From JADFGZ01 sp965222345 (GTDB lineage: Bacteria; Acidobacteriota; Terriglobia; 2-12-FULL-54-10): a stretch of DNA of 64,000 nt. The stretch spans positions 1,302,001 to 1,366,000 of the forward strand of contig CBDCTS010000007.1 in assembly GCA_965222345.1 (NCBI GenBank). The letters are read 5' to 3'. The notes below the pieces were generated by a model. That model was not told where the DNA came from. It did not search any database and saw only the letters and a program-made list of their open reading frames with translations. Position numbers and translations under genes: made by a program. Of the stretch, positions 57,485 to 64,000 are shown in pieces (within the stretch, counting starts at the first letter, position 1; each line of letters starts with the position of its first letter).

Positions 57485-59245
57485 CTACGGCAAAGCGAAA
57501 ACATAGATCGCATTGTGGCCGCGCGGAAAATTGACTTCGGGGATCTGCCCCATGAGTCCCCGCGTTGCCGACTGGCCTTCACCCGTCATGACCGCAACAT
57601 ACTGTTTCCCGTTGACGGCGTACGTGACGGTGCTCATCTGAATGGGCCCCCCGAGAATCGTTTCCCAAAGGATGTCTCCGCTGTCGGCATCGAACGCCCG
57701 GAACCTTCGATTCAAATCTCCCCAAAAAATCAGGTCTCCGGCCGTGGCCAGCATGGCGCCATTGCCGGGAATCCGCGCCGAGTAAATCCGCTGGATCTGG
57801 CCGGTCTCCATGTTTATCTTGGCGATGCCTGCGTACGCATTGGGATCCGAGCCCGGGCGGGGAAGGCCGAAGCGAGGCCCGAACCCCGACTCGCGGCTCA
57901 TATTCGCCGTCATGTCCAGACAGGAGTCGTGGAAGGGAACGTACAGGGAGTTGTAGCCCGGATGATACGTCATGGGCCAGTAACCTTTGGTATTGAAAGA
58001 GCAAATCAGGCGTCTGTCGCCGTCCTTCTGGAAGACCAGGTCCCAATTGATGTACGTCGTGCCGGTCTCCACGTCAATGTGGGAAATATTGAACTCCGGC
58101 CCGTCGTAAGGGAAAGGCATGGCCCAAAGAAACTCGCCCGTGGCGCGGTCGAGCACCCAGAGGCCGCCCGCCTCGGCGACCGAGACCGAGACGTCGCGCT
58201 GCTCGCCGCGAGTGATCTTGGGGTTGATCCACTTGACCGCGCTGGGGTCCGGATTGAGAGCCGTTCGGAGAAGAATTCTTTCATGAGTGTGATCCTCGTC
58301 CCAGTCGTCGCCGGGCAGGTGCTGGTAATACCAGGCAAGCTTGCCGGTGTCGATATCGATTGCCACGGTGGAATTGCTGTAAGGATCGGCAGGCGCGGAG
58401 CGCGAGGTGCCGTCGGGGCTGCCATGGCGCTTCAGCCGGGTGTAGGGAGTTGGATTAGCGATCCCCCAATAAACCAGCCTGCGCACGGGGTCGTAGGAAC
58501 CCGGCAATCCCCAGGGCGAGGCGAGCCTTTTTTCCACGGGCACGTTCCCCCAGGCGTCGCCTCCCGGCTCGCCCGGCGCAGCCGTGGTGTAAAACTTCCA
58601 TAATTCCTCTCCCGTCCGCGCATCGTGCGCCGAGACGAAGCAGCCGCTTCGCGACTCGCGGCAGGAGCGGCCCGCGAGGACCTTGCCGTCAAAGACAATG
58701 GGGGCGGAGGTGTGCATGGTGTTTGTCTTGTAGTCGTGGACCAACGTTTCCCAGCGAACCTCGCCTGTGCGAGCGTCCAGTCCCACCAGATAACCATCGT
58801 GCGCGGTGTACAGGATGAGGTCTTCATAGATGGCGAGAGCCTTGGTTCTGGCGCCTATGCCGATAAAATCACTCAGATCGTCAGGCAACTCCCGCCGGTA
58901 CTCCCAAATCAGGTCCCCGTTGACGGCATTCACTGCATGGACAATCGATCCGGGGACGACGACATATATGACGCCCCGGTAGACGACAGGGATGGTTTCC
59001 TGGGTGCCGGGCTCCATTCCACGCGCCCACACCATGCGAAGCTGATCCACGTTCTGCCGATTGATCTGATCGAGCGGGCTGAAGCGCTGGGCGTCGTAGG
59101 TTCGGCTGAACATCAGCCAGTCGTTGGGGCTGGGGTCGAGCAGCATTTGTTGCGTAACGGGCTCAAAATTTTCAACCTGCGCTAGGACCGCCGGTAGAAA
59201 GAGGCCGAAATGAATGGCCACGACTAAGAATAAAATCCTGATCAT
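57485..59245 (-). CDS. PQQ-dependent quinoprotein alcohol dehydrogenase-type enzyme
   Basis: A 586-residue periplasmic beta-propeller dehydrogenase. The signal peptide (MIRILFLVVAIHFGLFLPAV) is cut near LAQ-VE. Propeller W-motifs recur (HAVNAVNGDLIWEYR; VGLDARTGEVRWETL; FVSAHDARTGEELWKFYT). DWDEDHTHERIL holds the catalytic Asp. GRSCRESRSGCF carries two cysteines near the active site. No fused cytochrome c domain, so a separate acceptor is needed. A strong AGGAGGAGGG precedes ATG 59245. Substrate unknown; methanol/ethanol-type or sugar alcohol are open. Confidence 0.88.
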   Translation of the reverse strand: MIRILFLVVAIHFGLFLPAVLAQVENFEPVTQQMLLDPSPNDWLMFSRTYDAQRFSPLDQINRQNVDQLRMVWARGMEPGTQETIPVVYRGVIYVVVPGSIVHAVNAVNGDLIWEYRRELPDDLSDFIGIGARTKALAIYEDLILYTAHDGYLVGLDARTGEVRWETLVHDYKTNTMHTSAPIVFDGKVLAGRSCRESRSGCFVSAHDARTGEELWKFYTTAAPGEPGGDAWGNVPVEKRLASPWGLPGSYDPVRRLVYWGIANPTPYTRLKRHGSPDGTSRSAPADPYSNSTVAIDIDTGKLAWYYQHLPGDDWDEDHTHERILLRTALNPDPSAVKWINPKITRGEQRDVSVSVAEAGGLWVLDRATGEFLWAMPFPYDGPEFNISHIDVETGTTYINWDLVFQKDGDRRLICSFNTKGYWPMTYHPGYNSLYVPFHDSCLDMTANMSRESGFGPRFGLPRPGSDPNAYAGIAKINMETGQIQRIYSARIPGNGAMLATAGDLIFWGDLNRRFRAFDADSGDILWETILGGPIQMSTVTYAVNGKQYVAVMTGEGQSATRGLMGQIPEVNFPRGHNAIYVFALP

Positions 59246-59410
59246 GCTTACCCTCCTCCTGTCAGTGATCTTACAATTCGGACCCTGTGGCTGCGACAAC
59301 ATGATTGCGACAACAAGGACTCAGAAGCAGCCAAAGAGGAACGCTTTTCAGTTCATGGCCCTATACTAACCCAGCTACAATAAAAAATCTTTACAAGGAG
59401 TCCGGCAAAC
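59246..59410 (+). promoter_or_regulatory. divergent promoter region with TATACTAACC box
   Basis: Between the divergent PQQ enzyme and MBL genes. TATACT at 59362-59367 is 44 bases before the MBL ATG. The same ten bases TATACTAACC recur at 60173-60182 before the Dps-like gene, so both may share one sigma factor or start-site type. -35 boxes are not clear. Confidence 0.4.
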
Positions 59411-60058
59411 ATGATCTTCGAACAGATTCGCGCAGGCGGCGACCGGAATTTTTCCTACCTCGCCGGCGACCCGAACACCTGCGAGGCAGCCATCATCGAT
59501 CCTTCCTACGCTCCCGAACGCGCCCTGGCCGAGGCCAGCCGCCAGGGGCTGAACGTTCGCTACGTCATCAGTACGCACTCCCACAAGGATCACGTCGCCG
59601 GAAACGCCCATGTCATCGAAAAGACTCAGGCCGTGGAGGTGCTGCACGAAAGCACCCCGCACCCGTGCCGTCTGCGCGTAACCGACAACGAGGAACTGGG
59701 TGTGGGGAGCCTGCGGCTGCGGTTTCTGCACACGCCGGGACATATCCCGGACCACCTCTGCATTCAGGTAGAGGGGAATTTGCTGACCGGAGACATCCTT
59801 TTCGTCGGCAAGGTCGGCGGCACCGGCCCTTACTTCCCCGGCAGCGATCCCAAACAGCAGTGGGAGAGCCTCCAGCGATTGAAGAAACTGGACCCGGCGC
59901 TGGCGGTGTGGCCGGGACATGATTACGGCGTGACGCCCTCCTCCACAATCGGCCACGAAGCCGCCAGCAACCCTTTTCTGCTCTGCCAGAGCTTCGATGA
60001 GTTCCAGCACTTGAAGGACCACTGGGCCGAGTACAAAAAGTCCCACAACATCGCTTAG
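59411..60058 (+). CDS. MBL-fold hydrolase, glyoxalase II / persulfide dioxygenase-like
   Basis: A 215-residue metallo-beta-lactamase-fold protein. Metal ligands: THSHKDHVAG (H-x-H-x-D-H), HTPGHIPDHLC, GDILF and WPGHDYG. The short length lacks the C-terminal glutathione-binding domain of classical glyoxalase II and is closer to ETHE1/persulfide dioxygenase or a small thioesterase. Without further residues I cannot choose. The neighbouring Dps-like gene suggests an oxidative or sulfide-stress context, but this is inference. Confidence 0.8.
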   Translation: MIFEQIRAGGDRNFSYLAGDPNTCEAAIIDPSYAPERALAEASRQGLNVRYVISTHSHKDHVAGNAHVIEKTQAVEVLHESTPHPCRLRVTDNEELGVGSLRLRFLHTPGHIPDHLCIQVEGNLLTGDILFVGKVGGTGPYFPGSDPKQQWESLQRLKKLDPALAVWPGHDYGVTPSSTIGHEAASNPFLLCQSFDEFQHLKDHWAEYKKSHNIA

Positions 60059-60172
60059 GGAACGAACCGGTTCACCCCGCCAAATTGGGCAAGAATGAGG
60101 ATACATTGTCAGAGTTGAAGGATTCCAAGACTCCCGATCATCTTCATATGTGCATGGGCAGGTGGTCCGGTG

Positions 60173-60178
60173 TATACT
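60173..60178 (+). promoter_or_regulatory. -10 box before the Dps-like gene
   Basis: TATACT followed by AACC, as before the MBL gene; 73 bases before ATG 60246. No standard -35. Confidence 0.35.
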
Positions 60179-60245
60179 AACCGCCACCCGGGAATCCAAA
60201 ACGGAAATCCCGGTCAAAACGTCGTCAAAGAATGGGAGGAAGATT

Positions 60246-60812
60246 ATGGCTCGAGTGGCTCGGGATTTGGTGCAGAAATCCGGCATTGATCTTGACAAAC
60301 TGTTGGACATGCTCGTGAGGAACGCTGCGGCGGAACTGACTACCTATTATTACTACACCATCCTGCGCGTCAACCTGATCGGGATGGACGGCGAAGGCCT
60401 CAAGGAAATCACGGAAGATGCCCGGATCGAAGACCGGAATCATTTTGAAGCGCTGGTGCCGCGCATCTACGAACTGGGTGGTAAGCTGCCGGGTGACATG
60501 AAGGAGTTTCACGACATTTCGGCCTGCCCGCCTGCATCGCTGCCCCCCGATCCCACCGACATCAAAGCCATGCTCAATGTGCTCGTCAAAGCGGAGCGAT
60601 GCGCAGTGAATGGTTACACGGCTGTCTGCAACTATACAGCAGGAAAGGACCACCGGACGTACGACCTTGCGCTTGCGATCTTGCACGAGGAGATCGAGCA
60701 CGAAGCCTGGTTCTCGGAATTCCTGGGTGAAGGCCCCTCCGGTCATTTTCGGCGGTCGGGGACGGGAACGGAGCGCAATTCGCCCTACGTCTCGAAGTTC
60801 CTTCATCCCTGA
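60246..60812 (+). CDS. Dps-like ferritin (DPSL/thioferritin)
   Basis: A 188-residue four-helix ferritin-like protein of the Dps-like class found in archaea and some anaerobic bacteria. E30, the EDRNHF segment (62-67), E117 and E149-x-x-H152 form the intramolecular diiron site. The hallmark cysteines are in ISACPP (94) and AERCA (119), with a further one at VC (128). Such proteins form dodecameric cages that detoxify peroxide and protect DNA. GGAGGAAG precedes the ATG. Family placement by motif; cage assembly is inferred. Confidence 0.85.
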   Translation: MARVARDLVQKSGIDLDKLLDMLVRNAAAELTTYYYYTILRVNLIGMDGEGLKEITEDARIEDRNHFEALVPRIYELGGKLPGDMKEFHDISACPPASLPPDPTDIKAMLNVLVKAERCAVNGYTAVCNYTAGKDHRTYDLALAILHEEIEHEAWFSEFLGEGPSGHFRRSGTGTERNSPYVSKFLHP

Positions 60813-61414
60813 TGACGGCAGGCGCGTCCTTTGGCAACTTCTTTTGGTGTGGGCCTTCAGCACCTCGGAGACTAACCAGTAGCAGGGAACAGGCGACAGT
60901 CCGCCATCTGGTTCAAGCGGTGGGCGTTCGTTACAACCGGCGCGGATTGTACAGGAACCCGCAGCGGCTTGTTGCCTGCTTCTGCTCCTCCCTCCGTTTT
61001 AGGATTTCTTCTCGTCTCCCGAAGTAAACGTCAGCCTCTAATCAGTGCCAAAAAGATGCCGTCCGTCAATCCGACGTGCTGCTACATGCTCCGCAAGGCC
61101 GATCTCGAAGAACTGGCGGTAGATTTGGGCTAGGATCGCTCAGATGAGCTTTGGCGGGGCAACACTCTTATGATACTTTCAGGCTGAAAAGTATCATTGT
61201 CCCGCAGATAAGGAACGAAAGTATAATAAGGTGAAACCATTTGATTTCAAAAGGAATGGAACAGGGAAGCCTGTCAAGGCAGCCCAGACTACTGAGCTTT
61301 TGTGCCTCACCCTGCTCCATTGAAACCCTGGAAACCCGTGTGTTACCATCTGCAATTCCCGCCGCCTGTTCCACACTGTCGGTTCTGCCCTGAGGGAGAG
61401 AAAGGAGCTTTGTA
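60813..61414. other. gene-free region before the EF-G-like gene
   Basis: About 600 bases with no plausible gene. It contains the inverted repeat and promoter listed next, and otherwise nothing I can interpret. Confidence 0.5.
61170..61227 (+). promoter_or_regulatory. 10 bp perfect inverted repeat overlapping a promoter
   Basis: ATGATACTTT and AAAGTATCAT are separated by 8 bases (61170-61197). The right arm overlaps TTGTCC (61197-61202), a fair -35. A perfect TATAAT lies at 61222-61227 (19-base spacing). This looks like an operator-promoter arrangement 188 bases before the EF-G-like start. Confidence 0.45.
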
Positions 61415-63517
61415 TTGAAGGTTTACTCCGGAAAAGACATTCGTAACGTCGGCGTGGTCGGCCACGGCGATAGCGGCAAGACTTCTCTGGTCGCTGCCTT
61501 TCTGCACGCCGGCGGCCTGACCAACCGCCTGGGCCGCGTGGACGATGGCACCACCACCACCGACTACGACCCGGAAGAGATCGAGCGCAAGGTGACTATT
61601 TCCACGTCGCTGGCATACTTGGAATGGAACAAGACCAAGATCAATCTTTTGGACACGCCGGGCTACAACATTTTCATTAACGACGCTCTAGCCAGCTTGG
61701 TGGCTGCCGACTCCAGCCTGGTGGTGGTGGACGGAGTAGCCGGCGTCGAGGTGCAAACGGAGAAGGTGTGGGACTACTCCAACCGCTACAATCTTCCCCG
61801 GGCGCTGGTAGTCAATAAGCTGGACCGGGAGCGTTCCAGCTTTGAACGCGCCGTGGAGTCCATCCAACAGAGTTTTGGCCGCGCCGCCATCCCGATCCAG
61901 TGGCCTCTGGGAGAAGAGAAGGGTTTTCACGGCGTGGCCGACCTGCTGACCCAGAAGGCCTACAGCTATGCAAGCGGCGGCAACGGGAAGGCTCAGGCAG
62001 TGGACATCCCGCAGGAGGCTTCCGGCGCGGTGGAGGCAGCCCGCGAGAAATTGATCGAGTTGATTGCGGAAGGCAGTGACGCCTACATGGAAGAATTTTT
62101 CGAAAAGGAAACCCTCGATCCGGATCATGCCATCCAGGGTTTGAAGGAGGCCATCGCAGCCGGAAAAATGTTCCCCATTCTGTGCGCCTCGGCCTCCAAC
62201 CTGGTGGGAATCGACCTGCTGTTGGATTTCGTGACGGAATTCGCCCCCTCGCCGGTGGACCGGAACTCGATTCAAGGAACCCTGCCCGGAGGCGAGGCAA
62301 CAGAGCGCAAAATTTCCGATGAGGAGCCGGTCTCTCTTTTTGTTTTCAAGACGATGGCGGATGCCTTTGCAGGACGAGTCACCTGCTATAAAGTCCAATC
62401 GGGCGTCCTGTCGAACGATGCCAGCCTGGTCAATTTCAATAAAGGAGGCGCTGAACGGCTGGCGCACATCGCTTTATTGCAGGGCAGAACGACTGCCGTT
62501 GTGCCGGAATTGCATGCCGGCGACATCGGGTCGGTCGCTAAAATGAAAGAAACCTTGACCGGGGATACCCTGGGAAGCAAAGCCGCGCCCATTCTCTACC
62601 CACCGGTAAAGCTGCCGGAACCGGCCATCAGCTTCGCTATCGCCCCGAACTCGCGGGGAGACGAGGACCGCCTGGGCACCTCCCTGCATAAGATTCTGGA
62701 AGAAGACATCTCACTGCGGTTTTATCGAGACCCCCAAACCAAAGAATTTCTGCTGGCGGGAACCGGACAGCAGCACGTGGAGGTTATCGTATCCCGCCTC
62801 AAGAAACGCTACAACGTGGAAGTCACTCTGAAAGCTCCCAAGGTGCCCTACCGGGAAACGATTCGCGGCAAGGCCGACGTGCAGGGAAGGTACAAGAAGC
62901 AAACCGGAGGACACGGCCAGTTTGGCGATTGCAGAATCAGGCTGGAACCGCTCCCGAGGGGAGAGAAGTTCGAGTTCGTCAATGAAATCTTCGGCGGCTC
63001 GATCCCCAAACAATACATCCCGGCAGTGGAAAAAGGAATCGTGGAGACAGCCGAGAAAGGGTTTCTGGCAGGCTTCCCGGTTGTGGATTTCCGGGTGACC
63101 CTGTACGACGGCTCCTATCACACGGTGGACTCCTCGGAGATGGCTTTCAAGGTGGCCGGTTCGATGGCTTTCAAGAAAGCCCTGGAGCAGGCCAAAGCGG
63201 TTCTGCTGGAACCGATTATGAATGTGGACGTCTATGCTCCCACCGCTTACTCCGGCGATTTGATCGGTGACTTGAATAGCCGCCGCGGGCGCATTCAGGG
63301 AATGGACACTCAAGGCGACCGGCAGGTGATCAAATCCCAGGCGCCCATGGCGGAGATGCTGAGCTACGCTTCGGACCTGACTTCCATGACTCAGGGGCGA
63401 GGAAGCTTTTCCATGGAGTTTTCCCACTACGCCGTTGTTCCGCATCAAATCGGCGAAAAGATAGTCGCTGCCGCCAAGGCGGCGCGAAGCGGGGAAGATG
63501 CCGAGGAAGAGAGTTAA
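61415..63517 (+). CDS. elongation factor G-like GTPase (FusA2-type)
   Basis: A 700-residue five-domain translational GTPase. G1 is GHGDSGKTS, G3 LDTPGYNIF (His of canonical DTPGH replaced by Tyr), G4 NKLDRE. The canonical RGITI loop is replaced by ERKVTISTS. These features place it in the EF-G-like paralogue group rather than the main translocase, whose gene is expected with rpsL/rpsG elsewhere. The role is uncertain (recycling or stress). TTG at 61415 follows AGGAG; the start MKVYSGKDIRNVGVVG fits. Confidence 0.9.
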   Translation: MKVYSGKDIRNVGVVGHGDSGKTSLVAAFLHAGGLTNRLGRVDDGTTTTDYDPEEIERKVTISTSLAYLEWNKTKINLLDTPGYNIFINDALASLVAADSSLVVVDGVAGVEVQTEKVWDYSNRYNLPRALVVNKLDRERSSFERAVESIQQSFGRAAIPIQWPLGEEKGFHGVADLLTQKAYSYASGGNGKAQAVDIPQEASGAVEAAREKLIELIAEGSDAYMEEFFEKETLDPDHAIQGLKEAIAAGKMFPILCASASNLVGIDLLLDFVTEFAPSPVDRNSIQGTLPGGEATERKISDEEPVSLFVFKTMADAFAGRVTCYKVQSGVLSNDASLVNFNKGGAERLAHIALLQGRTTAVVPELHAGDIGSVAKMKETLTGDTLGSKAAPILYPPVKLPEPAISFAIAPNSRGDEDRLGTSLHKILEEDISLRFYRDPQTKEFLLAGTGQQHVEVIVSRLKKRYNVEVTLKAPKVPYRETIRGKADVQGRYKKQTGGHGQFGDCRIRLEPLPRGEKFEFVNEIFGGSIPKQYIPAVEKGIVETAEKGFLAGFPVVDFRVTLYDGSYHTVDSSEMAFKVAGSMAFKKALEQAKAVLLEPIMNVDVYAPTAYSGDLIGDLNSRRGRIQGMDTQGDRQVIKSQAPMAEMLSYASDLTSMTQGRGSFSMEFSHYAVVPHQIGEKIVAAAKAARSGEDAEEES

Positions 63518-63562
63518 CGCTCCCGGGAAACGCGGCGGAAACGATTATCCAGCGAATCTCCG
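63476..63562 (+). repeat. duplicated segment, copy 1 (end of EF-G-like gene and spacer)
   Basis: The last ~42 bases of the EF-G-like gene and the next ~45 bases recur at 63913-63999 with about 10 base changes. The offset is 437 bases and the segment between carries the small secreted protein gene. Confidence 0.85.
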
Positions 63563-63612
63563 ATCATCGGTACAACAACCAACGACGCCCGCAAAGCGAA
63601 GAGGAAAACACA

Positions 63613-63870
63613 ATGAGGATCGACAGGACAACGAAAGCGTTACTCGCCCTGATTGCGATGGCTCTTTTTTTGAACGCCCTTGTTCCGCTCACCCAGCCTG
63701 CCGCAGTGCATGCTCAAGGCGCAGCTACCGAGCTCCGTTTGGCGCAGATTTCTAACGATTTGAGACAGGTTTCCAGTCATTTGAGTCAGATTTCCGGTCA
63801 TCTGGATCAGCTTTCCAGTGATACCAGACAGATTTCCAATGGGTTCTGCTCGAATGATAAACTCTGCTGA
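63613..63870 (+). CDS. small secreted coiled-coil protein
   Basis: An 85-residue protein. Residues 1-35 are a signal peptide (LLALIAMALFLNALVPL, cut near VHA-QG). The mature part is a run of seven-residue units (LRQVSSH, LSQISGH, LDQLSSD, TRQISNG), each with hydrophobic residues at a/d positions, so a parallel coiled coil or rigid helix is predicted. It ends with FCSNDKLC, two cysteines that could link chains. Function unknown. GAGGAAAACACA precedes the ATG. It lies within a duplicated segment. Confidence 0.7.
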   Translation: MRIDRTTKALLALIAMALFLNALVPLTQPAAVHAQGAATELRLAQISNDLRQVSSHLSQISGHLDQLSSDTRQISNGFCSNDKLC

Positions 63871-63912
63871 AGCTGGCGGCCCCGTGGAAAGAACAGCAAA
63901 GGTTAAATGCTG

Positions 63913-63999
63913 AAGGCGGCGCGAAGCGGGGAAGATGCCGGGGAAGCGAGTTAACGATTCCGGGAAACGCGGCAGGAACGGTTATCCAGAGAATTTCCG
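63913..63999 (+). repeat. duplicated segment, copy 2 (at right edge)
   Basis: Repeats 63476-63562. It contains a fossil of the EF-G-like C-terminus (AARSGEDAGEAS then stop) in the same relative position, so the duplication copied the gene end together with the spacer. A second copy of the small gene may follow beyond the window. Confidence 0.8.
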
Positions 64000-64000
64000 A

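Overview
The window looks like chromosomal DNA of a moderately GC-rich, diderm, heterotrophic bacterium, most likely an Acidobacteriota member. The basis is partly remembered family knowledge: RpoB carries a four-knuckle zinc insertion that I associate with that phylum. It also rests on gene content (UMF1-type MFS, acidobacterial-looking GC-rich intergenic hairpins, PQQ dehydrogenase, fused CobA-HemD). No marker-gene search was run, so the phylum is an inference.

Layout. (1) 0-6.6 kb: the end of a polyamine-type ABC permease pair, then a tandem array of three secreted double-Cache proteins. The third copy runs into a frameshifted peptide-type ABC solute-binding protein. (2) 6.8-10.5 kb: panB-panC, a PduO-type corrinoid adenosyltransferase and a MetE-like protein. 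(3) 10.7-18.6 kb, mostly minus strand: an HpaB-family flavoprotein, a DUF433/DUF5615 toxin-antitoxin pair, an IS1595 remnant, a PfkB kinase with MTA phosphorylase, a RelE/ParE-Phd pair, an integron-cassette-like unit with an attC-like site and an amber-interrupted gene, then methylmalonyl-CoA epimerase and MeaB. (4) 19-24.4 kb: an exported histone-deacetylase-like hydrolase, CobA-HemD, a degenerate receiver protein, a tautomerase and dCTP deaminase. (5) 24.5-25.9 kb: a complete ISNCY-like insertion sequence with 52-53 bp inverted repeats and an 18 bp target duplication. (6) 26-32 kb: two beta-oxidation-type genes, ribH-nusB, a HAD hydrolase, a UMF1 transporter and a CDF-type membrane protein. 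(7) 32.2-33.3 kb: an intergenic zone packed with hairpins. (8) 33-39.7 kb, mostly minus strand: a lipoprotein, rimI-like, xerC, trmFO, thiL and two unknowns. (9) 39.9-54.5 kb: the core information block tRNA-Thr, Thr, Gly, Tyr - tuf - rpmG - tRNA-Trp - secE - nusG - rplK-rplA-rplJ-rplL - rpoB-rpoC. (10) 54.6-64 kb: a PaaA/PaaC-like diiron protein, an amidohydrolase, a PQQ dehydrogenase, an MBL hydrolase, a Dps-like thioferritin, an EF-G-like GTPase and a small secreted coiled-coil protein lying in a tandemly duplicated segment.

How genes fit together. The B12 theme recurs: corrinoid adenosyltransferase, epimerase, MeaB and CobA-HemD all point to a cobalamin-dependent propionate/methylmalonyl-CoA route, although the mutase itself is not in the window. 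panBC feeds CoA, and hbd/ech handle acyl-CoA. The most unusual structures are the Cache array with its chimeric end, the integron-cassette-like unit, the lysine-rich insertion in NusB, the RpoB zinc insertion, and the duplicated segment at the right edge. I do not see a single clearly new defence or biosynthetic system. The cassette-like zone at 15.7-17.3 kb and the Cache array are the best candidates for something undescribed.
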